Assembly: GCA_902464615.1 (NCBI GenBank) | Contig: CABQKA010000001.1 | Location: forward strand, 62,001 to 126,000 | Direction of reading: 5' to 3' | Origin: an uncultured Prevotella sp. | GTDB lineage: Bacteria; Bacteroidota; Bacteroidia; Bacteroidales; Bacteroidaceae | DNA length: 64,000 bases | Part shown: positions 40,691 through 48,910 of the stretch, one piece after another | Position numbering within the stretch: position 1 is the first letter of the stretch | Layout of the letters: each line of letters starts with the position of its first letter | Program-made: the position numbers and the translations under genes | Notes under the pieces: model-generated | The model's input: only the letters and a program-made list of their open reading frames with translations | The model's database searches: none | Told to the model about the DNA's origin: nothing

Positions 40691-41753
40691 AATCTAAAAT
40701 GAATTGGTCAAATTTTTTTTGCTCTTCCTCCGCACTGCGGCCTTCCGTGCCCAGGAAACGGACCTCGACCGGTTGCACGTAGAGCGAGCGGCGTACCGGT
40801 GGAGGCAACTGCTCACGCAACGGATAAAGCCTCGCCGCGTCTTTTTCCGTCGTGACAGTTATGCTGCCAAAAGGCAAACGTGAGAACGCCGCGCCGATGC
40901 GTTGCAAATCGGCCTCCGTGAAAGCGTGGTGATCCGGAAAAGCCAATGAAACGACGGCCGCGCCTTGCCGCAGGTGTGCCAGCAAAGGACGGGGACGGGC
41001 GATGCCCGTGACGGCCAGGATGCGTACCGGCGCCGACATCACCGGCAAAGCCTCGTCGGGAAACAGAGGATAAAGGCTGCCGTAAGTCAGCCGCGTAAAG
41101 AAAAGCAGCTGGCTATCGCGTAAGGCCAACCGCCGGCGGATGTGCTCCATATCGCGGACAGAGAGCGTGGCCGGGCACTTCGTCACGACGACGGCTTCCG
41201 CACGCCGCGCCCCCCGCGCCGACTCGCGCAGCCGGCCGGCCGGCAGCAACCAGTCGTCCGTATAAAGGCGCGTGTGCTCCGTCAGGAGCAGGTTTGCCCC
41301 GGCCCTAACGCTCCGATGCTGGAATGCGTCGTCCAGGACCACGACGTCCGGGGCTGCCGCAGAGTCGGACAGGAGGCGGTCCAAGGCCTCGCAGCGGTCG
41401 CCGTCGACGGCCACCGTAATCTGCGGGAATTTGTGCCACACCTGCCAAGGTTCGTCGCCGATATCGGCAGCCGTCATGCCGTCCGAAGCCTGAAGGAAGC
41501 CGCGCGTCGTACGCCCGTAGCCCCGGCTCAGCATGGCCGTCCGGTAAGTTGAGGACAAAAGTCGGAGCAGATATTCCGTATGCGGCGTCTTACCCGTTCC
41601 GCCGACAGAAAGATTCCCCACCACGATGAGCGGCAACGGGAAACTCCGCTGGCGCAGGATGCCGCAGGCATACATCCAGTTGCGACAACGCGTGGCAGCA
41701 TCGTAAAGCCAGGCGAGAGGCAGTAAAAACAAGCTGGGTGTGATGAGCTTCAT
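40653..41753 (-). CDS. lpxK: Tetraacyldisaccharide 4'-kinase
   Basis: A 366-residue inner-membrane-associated kinase phosphorylating the lipid A precursor. The N-terminal hydrophobic segment (LITPSLFLLPLAWLYDAAT) is the membrane anchor. The unusual P-loop VGNLSVGGTGKTPHTEYLL (about 45-63) is diagnostic, followed by AMLSRGYGR and VVVLDDAFQHRSV (family DDGFQ-like motif, here DDAFQH). Its presence confirms a lipid A-producing Gram-negative envelope. I chose the ATG at 41753 as the usual MKL start; a start six codons earlier is possible. Between sppA and punA. Confidence 0.95.
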   Translation of the reverse strand: MKLITPSLFLLPLAWLYDAATRCRNWMYACGILRQRSFPLPLIVVGNLSVGGTGKTPHTEYLLRLLSSTYRTAMLSRGYGRTTRGFLQASDGMTAADIGDEPWQVWHKFPQITVAVDGDRCEALDRLLSDSAAAPDVVVLDDAFQHRSVRAGANLLLTEHTRLYTDDWLLPAGRLRESARGARRAEAVVVTKCPATLSVRDMEHIRRRLALRDSQLLFFTRLTYGSLYPLFPDEALPVMSAPVRILAVTGIARPRPLLAHLRQGAAVVSLAFPDHHAFTEADLQRIGAAFSRLPFGSITVTTEKDAARLYPLREQLPPPVRRSLYVQPVEVRFLGTEGRSAEEEQKKFDQFILDYVARDKRNRQVD

Positions 41754-41773
41754 GAAGGTTCTGTTATTCAAAG

Positions 41774-41815
41774 CACGGGGCTTAGCCCCGTTTTTACCAG
41801 GCTAAGGCCCGTCGG
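41774..41815. repeat. Intergenic palindromic repeat, GGCTWAGSC family (copy F)
   Basis: ACGGGGCTTAGCCCCGT (41775-41791) is a palindrome with a single central mismatch, followed by TTTTT, then AGGCTAAGGCCCGT (41799-41812). It lies between sppA and lpxK, inside what otherwise looks like an operon. Confidence 0.8.
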
Positions 41816-41988
41816 CCCGGCCCTTATCCTCCTTCGGGCAGCCACAGTCCGACGGGAGACAAGGTCGCGCCGCCGCCCGGCCCGGTCCTTGGAAAAAAGC
41901 AGCCCCGCCGCGAGGCCGGCTGCGCCCGGAAGCCCCGTCGACGGGACAAGGACGCGCACCGGCCGCCGCGGAAGGGCTGCGGAAATGG

Positions 41989-43749
41989 TCAGTTCAGATT
42001 CAGCACGTAGGGCATACGGGCTTGCAGGCAGTCGCTGCCTTGCAACCCTTGGACGAAGCGAAGCGGTTCGTAATACTGGCCCAACATGGCGCGCACACGG
42101 TTTTCCATATAATTACCGCGGACGCCGTTCAAAAGCTCGTCGAGCCAGTTGCCTGGCGCCGGCATGGCCTGCACGCCGTAATCTTTCAGGCCGGCACGGC
42201 GGGCGGCTTCGGCCACAGCGTCATCGAGCGTGCCCAGTTTGTCCACGAGCTTCAGCTTCAAAGCCTGCCTGCCGGTCCAGACGCGTCCCTGCGCGATGCT
42301 GTCCACATCGGCCACGTTCATGTGGCGCCCTTGGGCCACGCGACTGAGGAACAGCTTGTAGCCCCTATCCACGTAAGCCTGCATGGCGCGGCTTTCGCCG
42401 GGATTGAACGGACGGCCCATCACGCCGAAATCGGAAGCCTCGTTGGTCTTGACCACGTCGAAGTGAAGTCCGAGTTTCTCCGTCAGCAAGCCGGAAGCGT
42501 CGGGCACCATGCCGAAAATGCCGATGCTGCCCGTCAGCGTAGTTGGCTCGGCCACAATGTAATCGGCACCGCACGCCATGTAGTAACCGCCCGAGGCAGC
42601 CATGCCGCCCATCGAGACAACCACAGGCTTTTTCTTTTTAAGGAGTTGGACCGCACGCCACATTTGCTCGGACGCGAAGGCGCTCCCGCCGCCCGAATTG
42701 ATGCGGAGTACGACGGCTTTAACCGATTCGTCATTCATGAGCCGGTCTAAATCATCGACCACCTGCGGGCCCACAATCTGCGCCTCTCCTCCCAGAACAC
42801 TGCCCTCCACGGCACCGACAATGCTGCCATAGGCATAATAGACAGCCACTTGCTCTTTGGCTTTGGGGGCCTCGTCGCAAAGGGCCAGCTCGGAAGGCGT
42901 CACCAGGTTCAGCTTCTCGACACCGGCCAAAGCGCGCAGACTGGCCCGCACGCCGTCTGCATAGGCCAGGCGGTCCACGAGCTTAGCCTTAACATAGTCC
43001 GCGGCATCGGCGAAAGCCATGTAACGGTCGGCATAGGCGTTGAGCGAATCGACCGTCACCTTGCGCGAAGCGGCCACGTCCTTGCACATGACGGTCCAGA
43101 TATCCGAAATGAAGGAACGCACCTGCGCGCGGTTCGGCTCGCTCATTTCCGTAAGCGTAAACGGCTCAACGAAACTTTTATAAGTTCCGACACGGAACAC
43201 CTGCATCTGTACGCCAAGCTTTTTCAACAAGTCCGTATAGAAAATAGCCTGCGAGGCCAGGCCGTGCCAGTCGAGCATGCCGCTGGGATTGATCAGCACG
43301 CTGTCGGCCACGCTGGCCACATAGTAAGAGCCTTGCGTATAATTCTCGGCGTAGGCAAAGATAAACTTGCCCGTTTTCTTGAAGTCGGACAAGGCTTTGC
43401 GGATTTCTTCGAGCGACGCGACATCGGCATTGACCATGCCTCCCTCAATATAGATGCCGGAGATTTTATCATTCTCTCCGGCCACGCGGATGGCTTTGAG
43501 AATGTTTTCCATCCCTTGGTTGGCCAGCGGACTGCCGCCCATGATTTCCGCAAAAGGATTTTCCTGCGTCCGCTCCGTAATAGTGCCGTTAAGGCTTAAG
43601 TGAAGCACCGTCCCTTCGCTGAGTTTCGGCTTCGGCGTACCGATAGCGACGAGCGAGAGAAACATCATCAACGACATGATGCTCGTGAAGGCCGAGACAA
43701 TAAATGTGCCGACTATGACGGCAAGCACTTGTTTGAAAAAAGCTTTCAT
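41989..43749 (-). CDS. sppA: Signal peptide peptidase SppA, 67K type
   Basis: A 586-residue membrane-anchored serine protease that degrades cleaved signal peptides. An N-terminal span (VLAVIVGTFIVSAFTSIMSLMMFLSLVAI) is followed by two ClpP-like repeats. The first (about 50-270) would carry the lysine base near VFRVGTYKSFVEPFT; the second (about 300-560) has the serine nucleophile in VVSMGGMAASGGYYMACGADYIVAEPTTLTGSIGIFG. This duplicated form matches E. coli-type SppA in length. It is the first gene of the sppA-lpxK-punA run, 29 bases after xth. Confidence 0.95.
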   Translation of the reverse strand: MKAFFKQVLAVIVGTFIVSAFTSIMSLMMFLSLVAIGTPKPKLSEGTVLHLSLNGTITERTQENPFAEIMGGSPLANQGMENILKAIRVAGENDKISGIYIEGGMVNADVASLEEIRKALSDFKKTGKFIFAYAENYTQGSYYVASVADSVLINPSGMLDWHGLASQAIFYTDLLKKLGVQMQVFRVGTYKSFVEPFTLTEMSEPNRAQVRSFISDIWTVMCKDVAASRKVTVDSLNAYADRYMAFADAADYVKAKLVDRLAYADGVRASLRALAGVEKLNLVTPSELALCDEAPKAKEQVAVYYAYGSIVGAVEGSVLGGEAQIVGPQVVDDLDRLMNDESVKAVVLRINSGGGSAFASEQMWRAVQLLKKKKPVVVSMGGMAASGGYYMACGADYIVAEPTTLTGSIGIFGMVPDASGLLTEKLGLHFDVVKTNEASDFGVMGRPFNPGESRAMQAYVDRGYKLFLSRVAQGRHMNVADVDSIAQGRVWTGRQALKLKLVDKLGTLDDAVAEAARRAGLKDYGVQAMPAPGNWLDELLNGVRGNYMENRVRAMLGQYYEPLRFVQGLQGSDCLQARMPYVLNLN

Positions 43750-43778
43750 GGATGTTATGTATAGAGAGGTTTATATTG

Positions 43779-44537
43779 TCAGGATTGGCAAAGCTGCACC
43801 TCGACCGGACAATGGTCCGAGCCCAATACTTCCGAGTGGATTTTAGCCCCTTGCAGCTGACCGCTCAGGCGTTCGGATACGAGAAAATAGTCTATACGCC
43901 ACCCGGCATTCTTTTCCCGTGCCCGGAACCGGTAAGACCACCAGGAATAGGCTCCTTCCACGTCGGGATAGAAATAGCGGAAAGTGTCCACGAAACCTGC
44001 GTCAAGCAAGAGAGAGAACTTCTCGCGTTCCTCGTCGGTAAAGCCTGCATTGCGGCGGTTGGTCTTGGGGTTTTTCAAGTCTATCTCGCGATGGGCCACG
44101 TTCAGGTCGCCGCAGACCACCACAGGCTTCCGCGCGTCGAGCCGTTGCAGATAGGCGCGGAAAGCATCGTCCCAAGCCATACGGTAGTCCAGACGCTTCA
44201 GCCCGTCCTGCGAATTAGGCGTATATACAGTGACGAGAAAAAAGCCGTCCATCTCGGCTGTGATGACACGGCCCTCGTGATCGAACTCGTCTATCCCGAT
44301 TCCGTAGACAACGTTCAGCGGACGACGGCGCGTAAATATCGCCGTTCCGGAATAACCTTTGCGCTCCGCGTAATTCCAGAAGCTTTCGTATCCCGCAAAC
44401 GAAAGGTCTATCAGGCCGGCTTGAAGTTTAGTCTCCTGCAAGCAAAAGAAATCCGCATCCAGTGATGCAAACGAATCGCGGAAACCTTTCTCGCAACAGG
44501 CCCGCAGGCCGTTCACATTCCAAGAGATGAATTTCAT
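43779..44537 (-). CDS. xth: Exodeoxyribonuclease III (AP endonuclease)
   Basis: A 252-residue ExoA/Xth enzyme for base-excision repair. Motifs: MKFISWNVNGLRACCEKGF, DFFCLQETKLQ (metal Glu), GYSGTAIFTRRRP, VTVYTPNSQDG, VVCGDLNVAHREIDLKNPKTNRRNAGFTDEER (catalytic Asp/Asn), and the ending VLGSDHCPVEVQL (catalytic His). A consensus promoter sits just upstream (see 44573-44603). sppA follows 29 bases later and may share the transcript. Confidence 0.96.
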   Translation of the reverse strand: MKFISWNVNGLRACCEKGFRDSFASLDADFFCLQETKLQAGLIDLSFAGYESFWNYAERKGYSGTAIFTRRRPLNVVYGIGIDEFDHEGRVITAEMDGFFLVTVYTPNSQDGLKRLDYRMAWDDAFRAYLQRLDARKPVVVCGDLNVAHREIDLKNPKTNRRNAGFTDEEREKFSLLLDAGFVDTFRYFYPDVEGAYSWWSYRFRAREKNAGWRIDYFLVSERLSGQLQGAKIHSEVLGSDHCPVEVQLCQS

Positions 44538-44572
44538 GTGTTAATTATTTCTACGGTAATTCATTTTGAGGA

Positions 44573-44603
44573 CAAATATAGGGAACATCGTGCAGAAAGC
44601 AAA
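44573..44603 (-). promoter_or_regulatory. Promoter of xth
   Basis: On the minus strand, TTTG (44600-44603), a 19-base spacer and TATATTTG (44573-44580) match TTTG-N19-TAnnTTTG exactly. The -7 box of the divergent DUF1573 gene (TAACTTTG, 44625-44632) lies 22 bases away. Confidence 0.8.
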
Positions 44604-44680
44604 GCCAGATACATATTTTTTTGCTAACTTTGCCCAGAATCTGCCGGGTGACACCCCGGCCATTGCAATCTTATCCACGA

Positions 44681-45745
44681 ATGAAGCGCCACTACCTCCT
44701 GATACCTGCCCTGCTTTTAGGGAGCGGCATGGCTATGGCACAACCGAAGGCCACCTTTGAAGCCTTCCACCAAGAGTTGGGTTCCATCCTTTGGAAGCAA
44801 CCCCATACGACTTCCTTCAAAGTCACGAACGACGGGGATACGACTTTGATCATCTCGCACGTTTACCCAGGCTGCGGCTGTACTTCCGTAAAATGGACAC
44901 AAGAGCCTATCGCACCGGGACAGTCGGGCAGCATCGACGTCACTTATGACGCCGCCTTGCTCGGGCATTTCAACAAAGACTTGCTGGTGGAAACCAACGC
45001 CGCGACCGAACCGGCGGTCCTCACGTTCAGCGGAGACGTCGTCTTGGAAGAGAAAGACAACGTGACAGACTTTCCTTACCACATCGGGGACATTTACCTG
45101 GACTCGGACAACTTGGAATTCGACGACGTGCAGCATGGCGACACGACGACCCTGACGCTACGTCTCTTCAATGCCGGGCGACAGACGTACACTCCCGAAC
45201 TGATGCACCTGCCCCAGTATCTCACGGCCAAAGCGGAACCGGCCACTATCCGCCCCGGCCATATCGGCAAGCTGCACGTTACGCTCAACAGCGAGAAACT
45301 CCGCAACTTTGGCCTCACGCAAACCGACATTTACCTCAGCCGGTATCCCGGCGACCGCGTCAACGACGGAAATGACATCTACGTGTCGGCCACGCTACTC
45401 CCGGAACTTGATTACAGCCCCAGCCAACTGGCCAACGCTCCGGAAGCCCACCTCGACAGCACCACGATACACCTCGGCCCGTTCGGGAAGAAGGACAAAC
45501 TGAAAGCAGAGCTAAGGCTCACAAACACAGGAAAGTCTCCGCTCTCCATCCAGGCACTGCAGGTATATAACCCAGGACTGAGCGTCAGCTTTGGCCGGCG
45601 CACACTCAAACCCGGGCAAAGCGACAAACTGAAGATCACAGTGCGGGCAAACGAACTTCAAAACCGGCGCAGGCGCAGGGTACTGCTCATCACCAACGAC
45701 CCTAAGCAGCCAAAAATTGTCATAGACATTATCGTAAAAAAGTAA
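44681..45745 (+). CDS. Secreted DUF1573 repeat protein
   Basis: A 354-residue protein with a signal peptide (YLLIPALLLGSGMAMA, cleavage about 20). It contains DUF1573 modules, Ig-like beta-sandwiches: SFKVTNDGDTTLIISHVYPGCGCTSVKWTQEPIAPGQSGSIDVTYD (about 45-90) with the conserved GCGCT cysteines, a second near TLTLRLFNAGRQTYTPELM, and a third (ELRLTNTGKSPLSIQALQVYN then LKPGQSDKLKITVRANEL). These are envelope proteins of unknown role common in Bacteroidota. Start at 44681 gives the signal peptide; a -7 box is at 44625-44632. tRNA-Pro follows 50 bases after the stop. Confidence 0.9.
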   Translation: MKRHYLLIPALLLGSGMAMAQPKATFEAFHQELGSILWKQPHTTSFKVTNDGDTTLIISHVYPGCGCTSVKWTQEPIAPGQSGSIDVTYDAALLGHFNKDLLVETNAATEPAVLTFSGDVVLEEKDNVTDFPYHIGDIYLDSDNLEFDDVQHGDTTTLTLRLFNAGRQTYTPELMHLPQYLTAKAEPATIRPGHIGKLHVTLNSEKLRNFGLTQTDIYLSRYPGDRVNDGNDIYVSATLLPELDYSPSQLANAPEAHLDSTTIHLGPFGKKDKLKAELRLTNTGKSPLSIQALQVYNPGLSVSFGRRTLKPGQSDKLKITVRANELQNRRRRRVLLITNDPKQPKIVIDIIVKK

Positions 45746-45752
45746 AGAAATA

Positions 45753-45784
45753 TTTGGCCGTAACTAAAATAAGCGGTATCTTTG
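45753..45784 (+). promoter_or_regulatory. Promoter of tRNA-Pro
   Basis: TTTG (45753-45756), a 20-base spacer and TATCTTTG (45777-45784) match the Bacteroidota consensus. The mature tRNA begins 12 bases after the -7 box. Confidence 0.85.
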
Positions 45785-45795
45785 CACCGCGAAAT

Positions 45796-45868
45796 CGGAA
45801 AGTAGCGCAGTTGGTAGCGCACTACGTTCGGGACGTAGGGGTCGGGCGTTCGAGTCGCCTCTTTCCGA
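45796..45868 (+). tRNA. tRNA-Pro (anticodon CGG)
   Basis: A 73-base cloverleaf: acceptor CGGAAAG / CTTTCCG plus discriminator A, D-arm GCGC-AGTTGGTA-GCGC, anticodon stem CTACG/CGTAG around TTCGGGA (anticodon CGG, reading CCG), five-base variable region GGGTC, and T-arm GGGCG-TTCGAGT-CGCCT. CCA is not encoded directly after the discriminator (CACC follows). The C1-G72 pair with A73 is typical of proline tRNAs. It is single, not in a tRNA cluster. Confidence 0.95.
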
Positions 45869-45877
45869 CACCAGCAG

Positions 45878-45912
45878 AGCGGCAGCAATCCCTTTTAGGG
45901 TATGCTGCCGCT
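45878..45912 (+). terminator. Terminator after tRNA-Pro
   Basis: A 10-bp stem (AGCGGCAGCA 45878-45887, TGCTGCCGCT 45903-45912) with a 15-base loop is followed by TTATTTAT. Confidence 0.82.
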
Positions 45913-46042
45913 TTATTTATGTCCGTCCTTGCCCCCGGTACGTAAATACGGCGACCGCCCGCACACCGCCACCCTTGCGGAAACCGTCACGAAGCAATCC
46001 CCGCCAATTCACGCCCGTACACCCCACATCACGCCGTCCTCA

Positions 46043-46366
46043 TCAGGAAACCATCTTCAGACCGATAAGCGAAGCGATGAGCGTGAAGAGGAAAAACAGG
46101 CGTAGCGGCGACGCCGATTCCTGAAAAACAAGGATGCCCAGCACCACGCTGCCCACAGCGCCGATACCGGTCCATACGGCATAAGCCGTGCCGATAGGCA
46201 ACGACTGCACGGCCTTGGCCAGCAACATCATGCTGAGCAGCAAGGAAGCAAGGAAGCCGGCGCCCCACAAATAAAAATCCGTACCTGTGGCAGTACGCGT
46301 CTTGCCCAGACAAAAGGTCATGGCCACCTCGGCCATACCGGCAAAGAAAAGTATCACCCAATGCAT
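46043..46366 (-). CDS. Small multidrug resistance (SMR/EmrE-SugE type) transporter
   Basis: A 107-residue protein with four membrane helices. It begins MHWVILFFAGMAEVAMTFCLGKT, with the conserved membrane glutamate in GMAEVAMT. The classical SMR segment IGTAYAVWTGIGAVGSVVLGILVFQESASPLRLFFL follows. The GMAEV motif and short length suggest the SugE/Gdx guanidinium branch or a cation-type SMR; the two cannot be separated by eye. I placed the start at 46366, in front of the -7 box TACTTTTG on this strand (46392-46399). It is divergent from a Crp/Fnr regulator 160 bases away, which may control it. Confidence 0.9.
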   Translation of the reverse strand: MHWVILFFAGMAEVAMTFCLGKTRTATGTDFYLWGAGFLASLLLSMMLLAKAVQSLPIGTAYAVWTGIGAVGSVVLGILVFQESASPLRLFFLFTLIASLIGLKMVS

Positions 46367-46525
46367 TTCGCTACCATTTATTTTGCGGCTGCAAAAGTAA
46401 AAACGCGGCGCGACACGGAAATAAACATTTGATAAAATCCGCAGCCGGGACACATTACTCCGGCAGGGAAGGAGACAGCCCCCGGTTTTTTCGTACATTT
46501 GCCTTTGTTCCCTCCGTCCTTGCCC

Positions 46526-47089
46526 ATGAACTTTGAAGAAATCATACTCCGCACGCACCCGCTTCCCGCTCCTTCCATGCAATTGCTCAAAGAGCGCACC
46601 ACCGAGCTATGGCTTCCCAAAGGCAGCCATATTTTGAAACACGGGAAGGTGGAGCGCAGCATATTTTTCATCCGCCGGGGCATTGCCCGCGCCTTTGTCC
46701 TGACAGACGGTCGCGAAGTGACGTTCTGGATAGGCCAGGAGGGCGCCACAATCGTCTCCTTGAAGGGATATGTACGCAACGAGCCGGGCTACGAAACCGT
46801 AGAACTGATGGAAGACACCCTGCTTTTCCGTCTGCGCCACGCAGACCTGCAAGAGCTCTTCACCCGGGACGTGCACATCGCAAACTGGGGTAGGAAATAC
46901 GCCGAATCGGAACTGCTGGCCACGGAACAGCGGCTCATCACCTTCTTACAGTCGCCCGCGAAGGAGCGCTACGAGGCGCTGCTCCGCGGTGCGCCGGAAC
47001 TGCTGCAACGCCTGCCCCTGTCGAGCATAGCCTCTTATCTGGGTGTCACGCCGGTCAGCCTCAGCCGCATCCGGGCAAGCCTTAAATAA
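46526..47089 (+). CDS. Crp/Fnr-family transcriptional regulator
   Basis: A 187-residue regulator. Residues about 20-115 form a cyclic-nucleotide-binding-type beta-roll (SHILKHGKVERSIFFIRRGIARAFVLTDGREVTFWIGQEGATI). Residues about 130-187 form a short winged-helix HTH ending LSSIASYLGVTPVSLSRIRASL. The cAMP-contacting residues of Crp are not conserved by eye, and there is no Fnr cysteine cluster, so the ligand is unknown. The ATG at 46526 lies 25 bases after a -7 box TACATTTG (46494-46501). The divergent SMR transporter is a plausible target, a common local-regulator arrangement. Confidence 0.88.
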   Translation: MNFEEIILRTHPLPAPSMQLLKERTTELWLPKGSHILKHGKVERSIFFIRRGIARAFVLTDGREVTFWIGQEGATIVSLKGYVRNEPGYETVELMEDTLLFRLRHADLQELFTRDVHIANWGRKYAESELLATEQRLITFLQSPAKERYEALLRGAPELLQRLPLSSIASYLGVTPVSLSRIRASLK

Positions 47090-47225
47090 GCGGACACGGC
47101 ATGCCACCACGGAAAGGCACGCTTCGGCCGTACAGACGGCCGCGGCGCCGTTGCACGGAAGCAACGACGCCGCAATATTGCCGCACAAGCGGCCTCCCGC
47201 TTACCGGGAGCGCCGCCGGCCGCGG

Positions 47226-48338
47226 TCACCCGATGATGACCATCGTAGCCCCGTAACCGTACTCCTGGAAAGAAGCATCCTGCCAACGGCACGTCTTGTA
47301 GTGGGCCTTCAGTTCCTTGATGACTGCGTTGCGCAACACCCCTTCGCCCTTGCCGTGGATGAAGACAATTTTGCGCCCGTGCTCGTGGATATAGGTATCC
47401 ATCGTCTCGCGGAAGGTCTTGAGCTGGTACTCCAGGATGTCGTGCGGCTGGAGTCCGGCCAGCGTGTCGAGCAATTCCGAGGCATGAAGGTCCACCTCGA
47501 CCAGGGCGTTACGGTCCTTCTTCTGCTCCTTCCGCGCCGGCACACGCCGCTGCCGCGGTTCAGGTTTCGCCGCGCGTGCCTCGCCCGAAAGGCTGGCCTG
47601 GAGCTGGGCCGCGTCGACTGCCACGCCGCGCACGCCACGGTCGTCGCGCACCACAGGCACCAAGAGTGCCGGCTCCTCGAAAAAGTCATTGGGCGCAAAC
47701 GCATTGCGGCGGTAGAACTTGCGGGCGTCCACCCGCAGGGCGACGTCGTAGACCGGTTTTGGCGCATAGTGCCGGCCGCGCTTGTAGGCAAAGGCCTGCA
47801 TGGCCAGCAAGGGAAGGAGGCCGAGCGCCTCGTGCCCCAAGTCCTCCAGAAGGAGTTTGGAGTTCGGCTCCACCTCTTCCTCGTGCCGCAGCTCGCAGTC
47901 TTCCCCGTCGCGTACATAGAGGGCCAAACGCACATAATAGTTACAATCGTTCACGACATAAAGCGAGAAATCCGACTCGTCGAGCCGGTCGGGACGGAGC
48001 GGGACAAAAGCCAGGTAGAGCTGCACCGTATCCGCTCCGCGCCGCTCAAGAGGCGGAGCCTTGAACGTGACGGGCTTCGTGTCCTCGTCGTCGTCAAACG
48101 AGCGCGTCTCGGTCGTAGCCTGCTCGCCGCGGAAACGGTTGTCGGCCGCGGGGACGGCCGCAGCGGCCCGTTTCGGAATGTTATATTCGTCCGTCTCCAC
48201 CACAACGCAATCGCTCACCAGGGTGGGAATCTCAAACCCGTCATCGTCGCGGATTATCGCCACGTCCTTGCTCTGAAAGCCGGCAACCACACCGCCGCCG
48301 ACCTCGTTAAGGAAACGTATTTTGTCTCCGATTTTCAT
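47226..48338 (-). CDS. DUF2027 and Smr-domain protein
   Basis: A 370-residue Bacteroidota-type protein. The N-terminal DUF2027 domain starts MKIGDKIRFLNEVGGGVVAGF. A beta-rich middle region (about 120-260) contains VQLYLAFVPLRPDRLDESDFSLYVVNDCNYYV. The C-terminal Smr domain, about 290-370, has VDLHASELLDTLAGLQPHDILEYQL and the key IVFIHGKGEGVLRNAVIKEL. Smr domains are nucleases or nucleic-acid binders (as in MutS2), but this family has no MutS part. A -7 box TAAATTTG lies on this strand at 48377-48384. The role is unknown. Confidence 0.9.
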   Translation of the reverse strand: MKIGDKIRFLNEVGGGVVAGFQSKDVAIIRDDDGFEIPTLVSDCVVVETDEYNIPKRAAAAVPAADNRFRGEQATTETRSFDDDEDTKPVTFKAPPLERRGADTVQLYLAFVPLRPDRLDESDFSLYVVNDCNYYVRLALYVRDGEDCELRHEEEVEPNSKLLLEDLGHEALGLLPLLAMQAFAYKRGRHYAPKPVYDVALRVDARKFYRRNAFAPNDFFEEPALLVPVVRDDRGVRGVAVDAAQLQASLSGEARAAKPEPRQRRVPARKEQKKDRNALVEVDLHASELLDTLAGLQPHDILEYQLKTFRETMDTYIHEHGRKIVFIHGKGEGVLRNAVIKELKAHYKTCRWQDASFQEYGYGATMVIIG

Positions 48339-48435
48339 ATTGCTGGTCTCTCCTTTATATTAAGGTATTCTCCCTGCAAATTTACAAAAAAATCCGTTAC
48401 ACGGCACACGCCCGCGCCCCATACGGCCCGCAGCC

Positions 48436-48477
48436 ACGCGCCCTATCCCCGTGCGGACGCGCCCTATCCCCGTGCGG
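48436..48477. repeat. Tandem duplication of a 21-bp unit
   Basis: The unit acgcgccctatccccgtgcgg occurs twice in perfect tandem (48436-48456 and 48457-48477), followed by ACGGGAATAAGGG, which can fold back on CCCTATCCCCGT. It resembles the dispersed GGCTWAGSC family with ATCCCC instead of AGCCCC. Confidence 0.8.
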
Positions 48478-48721
48478 ACGGGAATAAGGGGAGGAAGACG
48501 CATGCCCTACGCCCGCACCGCGCGAACGGGCCCAAGACCCGCACCCGCACTTCGGCACGAAGCGGAAACACCGCCGCAAAACAATTGGAGAATACATAAA
48601 AAGTGTTCCATATTGCCACATGATGACGAAACAATAACGATAAGCGGCTTGTCGGGCGGCAAAGCCCGTTTTTTAAGAGAATGCGCTTCCAACGTATAGG
48701 GATTATTCGTAACTTTGCCTG

Positions 48722-48910
48722 AAATGTTGATAAAGCCACGCCAGCCTTTACCGGTTCCGGATGCAGGAAGCGTGGTATTGCTTGACCAGCTAATTCAAAT
48801 ACCGCCAAAACAGATTGCGTGCCGTCAAGCGTAAGGAGGCTCACGTATAAATGCGTGAACCGTTTCAGTCCTTTTTACACGCGGGCCACTTGGCGGTAGC
48901 CTGAATTAGG
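48722..48910 (+). ncRNA. Candidate structured RNA (nested long stem)
   Basis: A -7 box TAACTTTG (48710-48717) predicts a transcript from about 48722-48725. Downstream, nested pairings form one long rod: CTAATTCA (48790-48797) with TGAATTAG (48902-48909), TACCGCCAA (48800-48808) with TTGGCGGTA (48890-48898), GCGTG (48817-48821) with CACGC (48878-48882), and GGCTCACG (48838-48845) with CGTGAACC (48854-48861). A separate 6-bp stem CCACGC/GCGTGG precedes it. It does not match the signatures of tmRNA, RNase P RNA or 4.5S RNA that I know. A 36-codon frame (ATG 48724) exists but would be leaderless. An alternative is a decayed mobile element with inverted ends. Confidence 0.35.

Noticed and set aside
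44671..44679. DnaA box upstream of the DUF1573 gene
   Set aside because: A single TTATCCACG match with no partner boxes; expected by chance in 64 kb.
47043..48599. A 518-codon plus-strand frame opposite the DUF2027-Smr gene
   Set aside because: The minus-strand Smr motif (FIHGKGEG) fixes the real frame. The plus frame is low-complexity and its end is rich in Arg, Pro and Thr.
48724..48834. A 36-codon frame beginning MLIKPRQPLPVPDAG with a promoter box just upstream
   Set aside because: The ATG lies 6 bases after the -7 box, so it would be leaderless, and the frame lies across the nested stems. I kept the locus as an ncRNA candidate rather than a gene.
48722..48910. 4.5S SRP RNA, tmRNA or RNase P RNA
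   Set aside because: The segment GGTTCCGGATGCAGGAAGC recalls SRP domain IV, but the symmetric loop (GTCAGG/GGAAGCAG) is absent, and no tmRNA or RNase P core motifs are present.
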